DNA from: Liolophura sinensis
Taxonomy: Eukaryota > Mollusca > Polyplacophora > Chitonida > Chitonidae
NCBI RefSeq assembly: GCF_032854445.1
Contig: NW_027018231.1
Location: forward strand, 1 to 53,782
Length of the DNA stretch: 53,782 nt
Reading direction: 5' to 3'
In this document: positions 11,645 through 22,984 of the stretch, in pieces
Numbering within the stretch: the stretch's first letter is position 1
How the letters are laid out: the number at the start of each line of letters is the position of its first letter
The notes under the pieces: generated by a model
What the model was told of the DNA's origin: nothing
Database searches by the model: none
Seen by the model: the letters and a program-made list of their open reading frames with translations, nothing else
Program-made: the position numbers and the translations under genes

Positions 11645-13301
11645 GCTGTAGCGACAATTCAATAATCATTGATGTCATAATCACGTGCCCAGCAACGGCT
11701 CTTACTCCATGGAAACCAGGGATATTTGCAATTTTTTAACAGCTGCCGATGCCTGGCCCAATTCCGCATCTTTTGGCACATTATAAAAGTGGGTCAGTGT
11801 TCAGTTGTACTTTTTACAGCAGACTGTATCAAGTACCTTGTGTTTATCACGTACAAATGGTGTGGTTTTTCTACACGTAGATAAAGACTTTGAGATTGTC
11901 TTGCACTTAGAAGTAAGGCAATTGCTGGGTGAGTTAAATGGGCTTAGCCCAAAGATTTTAGATCTTCTGGGCTACCGAAGGGCACATAACTTATAGTCAA
12001 AAGTTGAATATAGTAATGACCAGTCGCGATTGTACAGAGTACAGTGTAGCCGATTTCAATTAACAAAAAGACCAGGCAAAAATGCAAAAGTGGAAAAACT
12101 GTTCCAGTGCTGCTGGTAAGAGGCTAATCCGACGTATTTTGTGACGAGAAATCGAACAGTGCAAACCGCGTTGCTCTCCGACCAATACTTTTGGCTGTAG
12201 TGACAATTCAATGATCATTTATGTCATAATCACGTGCCCAGCAACGGCTCTTACTCCATGGAAACCAGGGAAATTTGCAATTTTTCAACAGCTGCCGATA
12301 CCTGGCTCAATTCCGCATCTTTTGGCACCTTACTGAAGTGGGTCAGTGTTCAGTTGTACTTTTTACAGCAGACTGTATCAAGTACCTTGTGTTTTTTATG
12401 TAGAAATGGTCTGGTTTTTCTACACGTAGATAAAGACATTGAGATTGTCTTGGACTTAGAAGTAAGACAATTGCCGGGTGAGTTAAATGGGCTTAGCCCA
12501 ACGATTTCAGGTCTTCTGGGCTACCGAAGGGCACATAATTTATAGTCAAAAGTTGAATATAGTAATGACCAGTCGCGATTGTACAGAGTACAGTGTAGCC
12601 GATTTCAATTAACAAAAAGACCAGGCAAAAAAGCAAAAGTGGAAAAACTGTTCCAGTGCTGCTGGTAAGAGGCTAATCCGACGTATTTTGTGACGAGAAA
12701 TCGAATGGTGCAAACCGCGTTGCTCTCCGACCAATACTTTTGGCTGTAGCGAAAATTCAATGATCATTTATGTCATAATCACGTGCCCAGCAACGGTTCT
12801 TACTCCATGGAAACCACGGATATTTGCAATTTTTCAACAGCTGCCGATGCCTGGCTCAATTCCGCATCTTTTGGCACCTTACTGAAGTGGGTCAGTGTTC
12901 AGTTGTACTTTTTACAGCAGACTGTATCAAGTACCTTGTGTTTTTCACGTCCGAATGGTGTGGTTTTTCTACACGTAGATAAAGACATTGAGATTGTCTT
13001 GCACTTAGAAGTAAGGCAATTGCTGGGTGAGTTAAATGGGCTTAGCCGAAAGATTTTAGGTCTTCTGGGCTACCGAAGGGCACATAATTTATAGTCAAAA
13101 GTTGAATATAGTAATGACCAGTCGCGATTGTACAGAGTACAGTGTAGCCGATTTCAATTAACAAAAAGACCAGGTAAAAATGCAAAAGTGGAAAAACTGT
13201 TCCAGTGCTGCTGGTAAGAGGCTAATCCGACGTATTTTGTGACGAGAAATCGAATGGTGCAAACCGCGTTGCTCTCCGACCAATACTTTTGGCTGTAGCG
13301 A
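11645..13301 (+). repeat. Units late 22 to early 25, shortened counterpart of units 6-12
   Basis: Three units here replace about six in the first copy. Unit 22 carries TTATAAAAGTGGG, TTTATCACG and AAGACTTTGAG, shared with units 30 and 46. Unit 23 is a mosaic: its first half matches unit 6, and its second half matches unit 8 (TTGCCGGGTGAG, CCCAACGATTTC). Unit 24 matches units 7 and 9. Unit 25 starts like units 8/10 and switches to the unit 12 type. A deletion or unequal exchange between misaligned units explains both the loss and the mosaics. Confidence 0.83.
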
Positions 13302-14937
13302 CAATTCAATGATCATTGATGTCATAATTATGTGCCCAGCAACGGCTCTTACTCCATGGAAACCAGGGATATTTGCAATTTTTCAACAGCTGCCGATGCC
13401 TGGCCCAATTCCGCATCATTTGGCACCTTATAAATGTGGGTCAGTGTTTAGTTGTACTTTTTACAGCAGACTGTATACAGTACCTTGTGTTTTTTATGTA
13501 CAAATGGTCTGGTTTTTCTACACGTAGATAAAGACATTGAGATTGTCTTGCACTTAGAAGTAAGGCAATTGCTGGGTGAGTTAAATGGGCTTAGCCCAAA
13601 GATTTTACGTCTTCTGGGCTACCGAAGGGCACATAACTTATAGTCAAAAGTTGAATATAGTAATGACCAGTCGCGATTGTACATAATACAGTGTAGCCGA
13701 TTTCAATTAACAAAAAGACCAGGCAAAAATGCAAAAGTGGAAAAACTGTTCCAGTGCTACTAGTAAGAGGCTAATCCGACGTATTTTGTGACGAGAAATC
13801 AAATGGTGCAATCCGCGTTGCTCTCCGACCAATACTTTTGGCTGTAGTGACAATTGAATGATCATTGATGTCATAATCACGTGCGTAGCAACGGCTCTTA
13901 CTCCATGGAAACCAGGGAAATTTGCAATTTGTCAACAGCTGCCGATGCCTGGCTCAATTCCGCATCTTTTGGCACCTTACTGAAGTGGGTCAGTGTTCAG
14001 TTGTACTTTTTACAGCAGACTGTATCAAGTACCTTGTGTTTTTCATGTACAAATGGTGTGGTTTTTCTACACGTAGATAAAGACATTGAGATTGTCTTCG
14101 ACTTAGAAGTAAGGCAATTGCTGGGTGAGTTAAATGGGCTTAGCCCAAAGATTTGACGTCTTCTGGGCTACCGAAGGGCACATAACTTATAGTCAAAAGT
14201 TGAATATAGTAATGACCAGTCGCGATGGTACATAGTACAATGTAGCCGATTTCAATTAACAAAAAAACCAGGCAAAAATGCAAAATTGGAAAAATTGTTC
14301 CAGTGCTGCTGGTAAGAGGCTAATGCGACGTATTTTGTGACGACAAATCGAATGGTGCAAACCGCGTTGCTCTCCGACCAATACTTTTGCCTGTAGTGAC
14401 AATTGAATGATCATTTATGTCATAATCACGTGCACAGCAACGGCTCTTACTCCATGGAAACCAGGAAAATATGCAATTTTTTAACAGCTGCCGATGCCTG
14501 GCCAAATTCCGCATCCTTTGGCACCTTATAAATGTGGGTCAGTGTTTAGTTGTACTTTTTACAGCAGACTGTATCAAGTACCTTGTGTTTTTTATGTACA
14601 AATGGTGTGGTTTTTCTACAGGTAGATAAAGACACTGAGATTGTCTTGGACTTAGAAGTAAGGCAATTGCTGTGTGAGTTAAATGGGCTTGGCCCAAAGA
14701 TTTCAGGTCTTCTGGGCTACTGAAGGGCATATAACTTATAGTCAAAAGTTGAATATAGTAATGACCAGTCGCGATTGTACAGAGTACAGTGTAGCCGATT
14801 TCAATTAACAAAAAGACAAGGTAAAAATGCAAAAGTGGAAAAACTGTTCCAGTGCTGCTGGTAAGAGGCTAATCCGACGTATTTTGTGACGAGAAATCGA
14901 ATGGTGCAAACCGCGTTGCTCTCCGACCAATACTTTT
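13302..14937 (+). repeat. Higher-order block B, copy 2 (late unit 25 to early 28)
   Basis: This is the second copy of 6165-7800. Small differences include AGATTTTACGTC for AGATTTGACGTC in unit 25, ACCAGGGAAATT for ACCACGGATATT in unit 26, AAAAAAACC for AAAAAGACC at the end of unit 26, and CTACAGGTAG for CTACACGTAG in unit 27. The match fades inside unit 28. Confidence 0.88.
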
Positions 14938-16472
14938 GGCTGTAGTGACAATTGAATGATCATTTATGTCATAATCACGTGCCCAGCAACGGCTCTTACT
15001 CCATGGAAACCAGGGAAATTTCCAATTTTTAACAGGTGCCGATGCCTGGCTCAATTCCGCATCTTTTGGTACCTTACTGAAGTGGGTCAGTGTTCAGTTG
15101 TACTTTTTACAGCAGACTGTATCAAGTACCTTGTGTTTTTCATGTACAAATGGTGTGGTTTTTCTACACGTAGATAAAGACATTGAGATTGTCTTGCATT
15201 TAGAAGTAAGGCAATTGCTGGGTGAGTTAAATGGGCTTAGCCCAAAGATTTCAGGTCTTCTGGGCTACCGAAGGGCACATAACTTATAGTCAAAAGTTGA
15301 ATATAGTAATGACCAGTCGCGATTGTACAGAGTACAGTGTAGCCGATTTCAATTAACAAAAAGACCAGGCAAAAATGCAAAAGTGGAAAAACTGTTCCAG
15401 TGCTGCTGGTAAGAGGCTAATCCGACGTATTTTTTGACGAGAAATCGAATGGTGCAAACCGCGTTGCTCTCCGACCAATACTTTTGGCTGTAGCGACAAT
15501 TGAATGATCATTTATGTCATAATCACGTGCCCAGCAACGGCTCTTACTCCATGGAAACCAGGGATATTTGCAATTTTTTAACAGCTGCCGATGCCTGGCC
15601 CAATTCCGCATCTTTTGGCACCTTATAAATGTGGGTCAGTGTTTAGTTGTACTTTTTACAGCAGACTGTATCAAGTACCTTGTGTTTTTGACGTACAAAT
15701 GGTGTGGTTTTTCTACACGTAGATAAAGACATTGAGATTGTCTTGGACTTAGAAGTAAGACAATTGCTGGGTGAGTTAAATGGGCTGAGCCGAAAGATTT
15801 GACATCTTCTGGGCTACCGAAGGGCACATAACTTATAGTCAAAAGTTGAATATAGTAATGACCAGTCGCGATTGTACAGAGTACAGTGTAGCCGATTTCA
15901 ATTAACAAAAAGACCAGGTAAAAATGCAAAAGTGGAAAAACTGTTCCAGTGCTGCTGGTAAGAGGCTAATCCGACGTATTTTGTGACGAGAAATCGAATG
16001 GTGCAAACCGCGTTGCTCTCCGACTAATACTTTTGGCTGTAGCGACAATTCAATAATCATTGATGTCATAATCACGTGCCCAGCAACGGCTCTTACTCCA
16101 TGGAAACCAGGGATATTTGCAATTTTTTAACAGCTGCCGATGCCTGGCCCAATTCCGCATCTTTTGGCACCTTATAAAAGTGGGTCAGTGTTCAGTTGTA
16201 CTTTTTACAGCAGACTGTATCAAGTACCTTGTGTTTATCACGTACAAATGGTGTGGTTTTTCTACACGTAGATAAAGACTTTGAGATTGTCTTGCACTTA
16301 GAAGTAAGGCAATTGCTGGGTGAGTTAAATTGGCTTAGCCCAAAGATTTCAGATCTTCTGGGCTACCAAAGGGCACATAACTTATAGTCAAAAGTTGAAT
16401 ATAGTAATGACCAGTCGCGATTGTACAGAGTAGAGTGTAGCCGATTTCAATTAACAAAAAGACCAGGCAAAA
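14938..16472 (+). repeat. Units late 28 to 30, partial copy of units 21-22
   Basis: Unit 28 is 548 bp; it has lost one base in TTCCAATTTTTAACAGGTG and carries two substitutions there. Units 29-30 follow units 21-22 at an offset of 4391 bp, sharing AATAATCATTGATG, TTATAAAAGTGGG, TTTATCACG and AAGACTTTGAG. Private changes are TATTTTTTGACG and TTTTTGACGTAC in unit 29 and AAATTGGCTTAG and CTACCAAAGG in unit 30. Confidence 0.82.
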
Positions 16473-18670
16473 ATGCAAAAGTGGAAAAACTGTTCCAGTG
16501 CTGCTGGTAAGAGGCTAATCCGACGTATTTTGTGACGAGAAATCGAATGGTGCAAACCGCGTTGCTCTCCGACCAAAACTTTTGGCTGTAGTGACAATTG
16601 AATGATCATTTATGTCATAATCACGTGCCCAGCAACGGCTCTTACTCCATGGAAACCAGGGAAATTTGCAATTTTTCAACAGCTGCCGATACCTGGCTCA
16701 ATTCCGCATCTTTTGGCACCTTATTCATGTGGGTCTGTGGTCAGTTGTACTTTTTACAGCAGACTGTATCAAGTACCTTGTGTTTATCACGTACAAATGG
16801 TGTGGTTTTTCTACACGTAGATAAAGACATTGAGATTGTCTTGGACTTAGAAGTAAGACAATTGCTGGGTGAGTTAAATGGGCTGAGCCCAAAGATTTGA
16901 CGTCTTCTGGGCTACCGAAGGGCACATAACTTATAGTCAAAAGTTAAATATAGTAATGACCAGTCGCGATTGTACATAGTACAGTGTAGCCGATTTCAAT
17001 TAACAAAAAGACCAGGCAAAAATGCAAAAGTGGAAAAACTGTTCCAGTGCTGCTGGTAAGAGGCTAATCCGACGTATTTTGTGACCAGAAATCGAATGGT
17101 GCAATCCGCGTTGCTGTCCGACCAATACTTTTGGCTGTAGTGACAATTGAATGATCATTTATGTCATAATCACGTGCCCAGCAACGGCTCTTACTCCATG
17201 GAAACCAGGGAAATTTGCAATTTTTCAACAGCTTCCGATGCCTGGCCCAATTCCGCATCTTCTGGCACCTTATAAATGTGGGTCAGTGTTTAGTTGTACT
17301 TTTTACAGCAGACTGTATCAAGTACCTTGTGTTTTTCACGTACAAATGGTGTGGTTTTTCTACACGTAGATAAAGACATTGAGATTGTCTTGGACTTAGA
17401 AGTAAGACAATTGCTGGGTGAGTTAAATGGGCTTGGCCCAAAGAGTTCAGGTCTTCTGGGCTACCGAAGGGCACATAACTTATAGTCAAAAGTTGAATAT
17501 AGTAATGACCAGTCGCGATTGTACAGAGTACAGTGTAGCCGATTTCAATTAACAAAAAGACCAGGTAAAAATGCAAAAGTGGAAAAACTGTTCCAGTGTT
17601 GCTGGTAAGAGGCTATTCCGACGTATTTTGTGACGAGAAATCGAATGGTGCAAACCGCGTTGCTCTCCGACTAATACTTTTGCCTGTAGTGACAACTGAA
17701 TGATCATTTATGTCATAATCACGTGCACCAGCAACGGCTCTTACTCCATGGAAACCAGGGAACTTTACAATTTTTTAACAGCTGCCGATGCCTGGCTCAA
17801 TTCCGCATCTTTTGGCACCTTACTGAAGTGGGTCAGTGTTCAGTTGTACTGTTTACAGCAGACTGTATCAAGTACCTTGTGTTTTTCACGTACAAATGGT
17901 GTGGTTTTTCTACACGTAGATAAAGACATTGAGATTGTCTTGCACTTAGAAGTAAGACAATTCCTGGGTGAGTTAAATGGGCTTAGCCGAAAGATTTGAC
18001 ATCTTCTGGGCTACCGAAGGGCACATAACTTATAGTCAAAAGTTGAATATAGTAATGACCAGTCGCGATTGTACAGAGTACAGTGTAGCCGATTTCAATT
18101 AACAAAAAGACCAGGTAAAAATGCAAAAGTGGAAAAACTGTTCCAGTGCTGCGTGGTAAGAGGCTAATCCGACGTATTTTGTGACGAGAAATCGAATGGT
18201 GCAAACCGCGTTGCTCTCCGACTAATACTTTTGGCTGTAGCGACAATTCATTGATCATTGATGTCATAATCACGTGCCCAGCAACGGCTCTTACTCCATG
18301 GAAACCAGGGAAATTTACAATTTTTCAACAGCTGCCGATGCCTGGCTCAATTCCGCATCTTTTGGCACCTTACTGAAGTGGGTCAGTGTTCAGTTGTACT
18401 TTTTACAGCAGACTGTATCAAGTACCTTGTGTTTTTTATGTACAAATGGTCTGGTTTTTCTAAACGTAGATAAAGACATTGAGATTGTCTTGGACTTAGA
18501 AGTAATACAATTGCTGGGTGAGTTAAATGGGCTTAGCCCAAAGATTTGACGTCTTCTGGGCTACCGAAGGGCACATAACTTATAGTCAAAAGTTGAATAT
18601 AGTAATGACCAGTCGCGATGGTACATAGTACAGTGTAGCCGATTTCAATTAACAAAAAGACCAGGCAAAA
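16473..18670 (+). repeat. Higher-order block C, copy 1 (units 31-34)
   Basis: Unit 31 is a C-type unit (GTGGGTCTGTGGTCAG) ending in AGTTAAATATAG. Unit 32 has GTGACCAGAAATCG, GCAATCCGCG and AGCTTCCGATG. Unit 33 (550 bp) has GACAACTGAATG, CGTGCACCAGC with one extra base, AACTTTACAATTTTTT and TACTGTTTACAG. Unit 34 (550 bp) carries the GCTGCGTGG insertion and CATTGATCATTG. The order 31, 32, 34 recurs at units 37, 38, 39. Confidence 0.85.
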
Positions 18671-19139
18671 AAGCAAAATTGGAAAAATTGTTCCAGGTCT
18701 GCTGGTAAGAGGCTAATCCGACGTATTTTGTGACGACAAATCGAATGGTGCAAACCGCGTTGCTCTCCGACCAATACTTTTGCCTGTAGTGACAATTGAA
18801 TGATCATTGATGTCATAATCACGTGCACAGCAACGGCTCTTACTCCATGGGTCAGTGTTTAGTTGTACTTTTTACAGCAGACTGTATCAAGTACCTTGTG
18901 TTTTTCATGTACAAATGGTCTGGTTTTTCTACACGTAGATAAAGACATTGAGATTGTCTTGCACTTAGAAGTAAGGCAATTGCTGGTTGAGTTAAATGGG
19001 CTTAGCCCAAAGATTTCAGGTCTTCTGGGCTACCGAAGGGCACATAACTTATAGTCAAAAGTTGAATATAGTAATGACCAGTCGCGATTGTACAGAGTAC
19101 AGTGTAGCCGATTTCAATTAACAAAAAGACCAGGCAAAA
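18671..19139 (+). repeat. Unit 35, truncated to 469 bp by an 80-bp deletion
   Basis: At 18850/18851 the sequence jumps from TACTCCATGG straight to GTCAGTGTTTAG. Comparison with neighbours shows 80 bp missing between CCATGG and the GTGGGTCAG region. Both edges end in TGG, giving a 3-bp microhomology. The unit also has TTCCAGGTCTGC where others read TTCCAGTGCTGC. It is the only unit with a large deletion and is not duplicated elsewhere in the window, so the event is probably recent. Confidence 0.95.
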
Positions 19140-19688
19140 ATGCAAAAGTGGAAAAACTGTTCCAGTGCTGCTGGTAAGAGGCTAATCCGACGTATTTTGT
19201 GACGAGAAATCGAATGGTGCAAACTGCGTTGCTCTCCGACCAATACTTTTGGCTGTAGCGACAATTGAATGATCATTTATGTCATAATCACGTGCCCAGC
19301 AACGGCTCTTACTCCATGGAAACCAGGGATATTTGCAATTTTTTAACAGCTGCCGATGCCTGGCCCAATTCCGCATCTTTTGGCACCTTATAAATGTGGG
19401 TCAGTGTTTAGTTGTACTTTTTACAGCAGACTGTATCAAGTACCTTGTGTTTTTCACGTACAAATGGTGTGGTTTTTCTACACGTAGATAAAGACATTGA
19501 GATTGTCTTGGACTTAGAAGTAAGACAATTGCTGGGTGAGTTAAATGGGCTGAGCCCAAAGATTTGACATCTTCTGGGCTACCGAAGGGCACATAACTTA
19601 TAGTCAAAAGTTGAATATAGTAATGACCAGTCGCGATTGTACAGAGTACAGTGTAGCCGATTTCAATTAACAAAAAGACCAGGCAAAA
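19140..19688 (+). repeat. Unit 36, B-type, relative of units 21, 29 and 66
   Basis: A regular 549-bp unit with CTTATAAATGTGGG, GCAAACTGCG (a CpG lost by C to T) and CTGAGCCCAAAGATTTGACATC. It follows the truncated unit 35 and precedes the second copy of block C. Confidence 0.8.
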
Positions 19689-21336
19689 ATGCAAAAGTGG
19701 AAAAACTGTTCCAGTGCTGCTGGTAAGAGGCTAATCCGACGTATTTTGTGACGAGAAATCGAATGGTGCAAACCGCGTTGCTCTCCGACCAATACTTTTG
19801 GCTGTAGTGACAATTGAATGATCATTTATGTCATAATCACGTGCCCAGCAACGGCTCTTACTCCATGGAAACCAGGGAAATTTGCAATTTTTCAACAGCT
19901 GCCGATACCTGGCTCAATTCCGCATCTTTTGGCACCTTATTCATGTGGGTCTGTGGTCAGTTGTACCTTTTACAGCAGACTGTATCAAGTACCTTGTGTT
20001 TTTCACGTACAAATGGTGTGGTTTTTCTACACGTAGATAAAGACATTGAGATTGTCTTGGACTTAGAAGTAAGACAATTGCTGGGTGAGTTAAATGGGCT
20101 TAGCCGAAAGATTTGACGTCTTCTGGGCTACCGAAGGGCACATAACTTATAGTCAAAAGTTAAATATAGTAATGACCACTCGCGATTGTACAGAGTACAG
20201 TGTAGCCGATTTCAATTAACAAAAAGACCAGGCAAAAATGCAAAAGTGGAAAAACTGTTCCAGTGCTGCTGGTAAGAGGCTAATCCAACGTATTTTGTGA
20301 CCAGAAATCGAATGGTGCAATCCGCGTTGCTCTCCGACCAATACTTTTGGCTGTAGTGACAATTGAATGATCATTTATGTCATAATCACGTGCCCAGCAA
20401 CGGCTCTTACTCCATGGAAACCAGGGAAATTTGCAATTTTTCAACAGCTTCCGATGCCTGGCCCAATTCCGCATCTTTTGGCACCTTATAAATGTGGGTC
20501 AGTGTTTAGTTGTACTTTTTACAGCAGACTGTATTAAGTACCTTGTGTTTTTCACGTACAAATGGTCTGGTTTTTCTACACGTAGATAAAGACATTGAGA
20601 TTGTCTTGCACTTAGAAGTAAGACAATTGCTGGGTGAGTTAAATGGGCTTAGCCGAAAGATTTGACATCTTCTGGGCTACCGAAGGGCACATAACTTATA
20701 GTCAAAAGTTGAATATAGTAATGACCAGTCGCGATTGTACAGAGTACAGTGTAGCCGATTTCAATTAACAAAAAGACCAGGTAAAAATGCAAAAGTGGAA
20801 AAACTGTTCCAGTGCTGCGTGGTAAGAGGCTAATCCGACGTATTTTGTGACGAGAAATCGAATGGTGCAAACCGCGTTGCTCTCCGACCAATACTTTTGG
20901 CTGTAGCGACAATTCAATGATCATTGATGTCATAATCACGTGCCCAGCAACGGCTCTTACTCCATGGAAACCAGGGAAATTTACAATTTTTCAACAGCTG
21001 CCGATGCCTGGCTCAATTCCGCATCTTTTGGCACCTTACTAAAGTGGGTCAGTGTTCAGTTGTACTTTTTACAGCAGACTGTATCAAGTACCTTGTGTTT
21101 TTTATGTACAAATGGTCTGGTTTTTCTACACGTAGATAAAGACATTGAGATTGTCTTGGACTTAGAAGTAATACAATTGCTGGGTGAGTTAAATGGGGTT
21201 AGGCCAAAGATTTGACGTCTTCTGGGCTACCGAAGGGCATATAACTTATAGTCAAAAGTTGAATATAGTAATGACCAATCGCGATTGTACAGAGTACAGT
21301 GTAGCCGATTTCAATTAACAAAAAGACCAGGTAAAA
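19689..21336 (+). repeat. Higher-order block C, copy 2 (units 37-39)
   Basis: Unit 37 matches unit 31 at an offset of 3216 bp. Unit 38 begins like unit 32 (GTGACCAGAAATCG, GCAATCCGCG, AGCTTCCGATG) but ends like unit 33 (GCACTTAGAAGTAAGAC, GCCGAAAGATTTGACATC). One whole unit has thus been removed by fusing the front of a 32-type to the back of a 33-type unit. Unit 39 matches unit 34, including the extra base in GCTGCGTGG. Confidence 0.84.
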
Positions 21337-22984
21337 ATGCAAAAGTGGAAAAACTGTTCCAGTGCTGCTGGTAAGAGGCTAATACGACGTATTTTGTGAC
21401 GAGAAATCGAATGGTGCAAAGCGCGTTGCTCTCCGACCAATACTTTTGGCTGTAGCGACAATTTAATGATCATTTATGTCATAATCACGTGCCCAGCAAC
21501 GGCTCTTACTCCATGGAAACCAGGGATATTTGCAATTTTTTAACAGCTGCCGATGCCTGGCCCAATTCCGCATCTTTTGGCACCTTATAAATGTGGGTCA
21601 GTGTTTAGTTGTACTTTTTACAGCAGACTGTATCAAGTACCTTATGTTTTTTATGTACAAATGGTGTGGTTTTTCTACACGTAGATAAAGACATTGAGAT
21701 TGTCTTGCACTTAGAAGTAAGGGAATTGCTGGGTGAGTTAAATGGGCTTAGCCCAAATATTTCAGGTCTTCTGGGCTACCGAAGGGCACATAACATATAT
21801 TCAAAAGTTGAATATAGTAATGACCAGTCGCGATGGTACATAGTACAGTGTAGCCGATTTCAATTAACAAAAAGACCAGGCAAAAATGCAAAATTGGAAA
21901 AACTGTTCCAGTGCTGCTGGTAAGAGGCTAATCCGACGTATTTTGTGACGACAAATCGAATGGTGCAAATCGCGTTGCTCTCCGACCAATACCTTTGCCT
22001 GTAGTGACAATTGAATGATCATTTATGTCATAATCACGTGCCCAGCAACGGCTCTTACTTCATGGAAACCAGGGAACTTTACAATTTTTTAACAGCTGCC
22101 GATGCCTGGCTCAATTCCGCATCTTTTGGCACCTTACTGAAGTGGGTCAGTGTTCAGTTGTACTGTTTACAGCAGACTGTATCAAGTACCTTGTGTTTTT
22201 CACGTACAAATGGTGTGGTTTTTCTACACGTAGATAAAGACATTGAGATTGTCTTGCACTTAGAAGTAAGACAATTGCTGGGTGAGTTAAATGGGCTTAG
22301 CCGAAAGATTTGACGTCTTCTGGGCTACCGAAGGGCACATAACTTATAGTCAAAAGTTGAATATAGTAATGACCAGTCGCGATTTTACAGAGTACAGTGT
22401 AGCCGATTTCAATTAACAAAAAGACCAGGTAAAAATGCAAAAGTGGAAAAACTGTTCCAGTGCTGCGTGGTAAGAGGCTAATCCGACGTATTTTGTGACG
22501 AGAAATCGAATGGTGCAAACCGCGTTGCTCTCCGACTAATACTTTTGGCTGTAGCGACAATTCAATGATCATTGATGTCATAATCACGTGCCCAGCAACG
22601 GCTCTTACTCCATGGAAACCAGGGAAATTTACAATTTTTCAACAGCTGCCGATGCCTGGCTCAATTCCGCATCTTTTGGCACCTTACTGAAGTGGGTCAG
22701 TGTTCAGTTGTACTTTTTACAGCAGACTGTATCAAGTACCTTGTGTTTTTTATGTGCAAATGGTGTGGTTTTTCTACACGTAGATAAAGACATTGAGATT
22801 GTCTTGCACTTAGAAGTAAGGCAATTGCTGGGTGAGTTAAATGGGCTTAGCCCAAATATTTCAGGTCTTCTGGGCTACCGAAGGGCACATAACATATAGT
22901 CAAAAGTTGAATATAGTAATGACTAGTCGCGATGGTACATAGTACAGTGTAGCCGATTTCAATTAACAAAAAGACCAGGCAAAA
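21337..22984 (+). repeat. Higher-order block D, copy 1 (units 40-42)
   Basis: Unit 40 has CTAATACGACG and ends in CATATATTCAAAAG, a marker that also ends units 48, 76, 84 and 97. Unit 41 has CAATACCTTTGCC, AACTTTACAATTTTTT and TACTGTTTACAG. Unit 42 has GCTGCGTGG and TTATGTGCAAATGG. The run 39-42 parallels 47-50, 75-78 and 83-86, mostly at eight-unit spacing. Confidence 0.84.

Noticed and set aside
18121-18670. Bacterial or phage origin of the sequence
   Set aside because: There is no coding density, ribosome-binding context or operon structure, and a 54-kb pure satellite is a eukaryotic feature.
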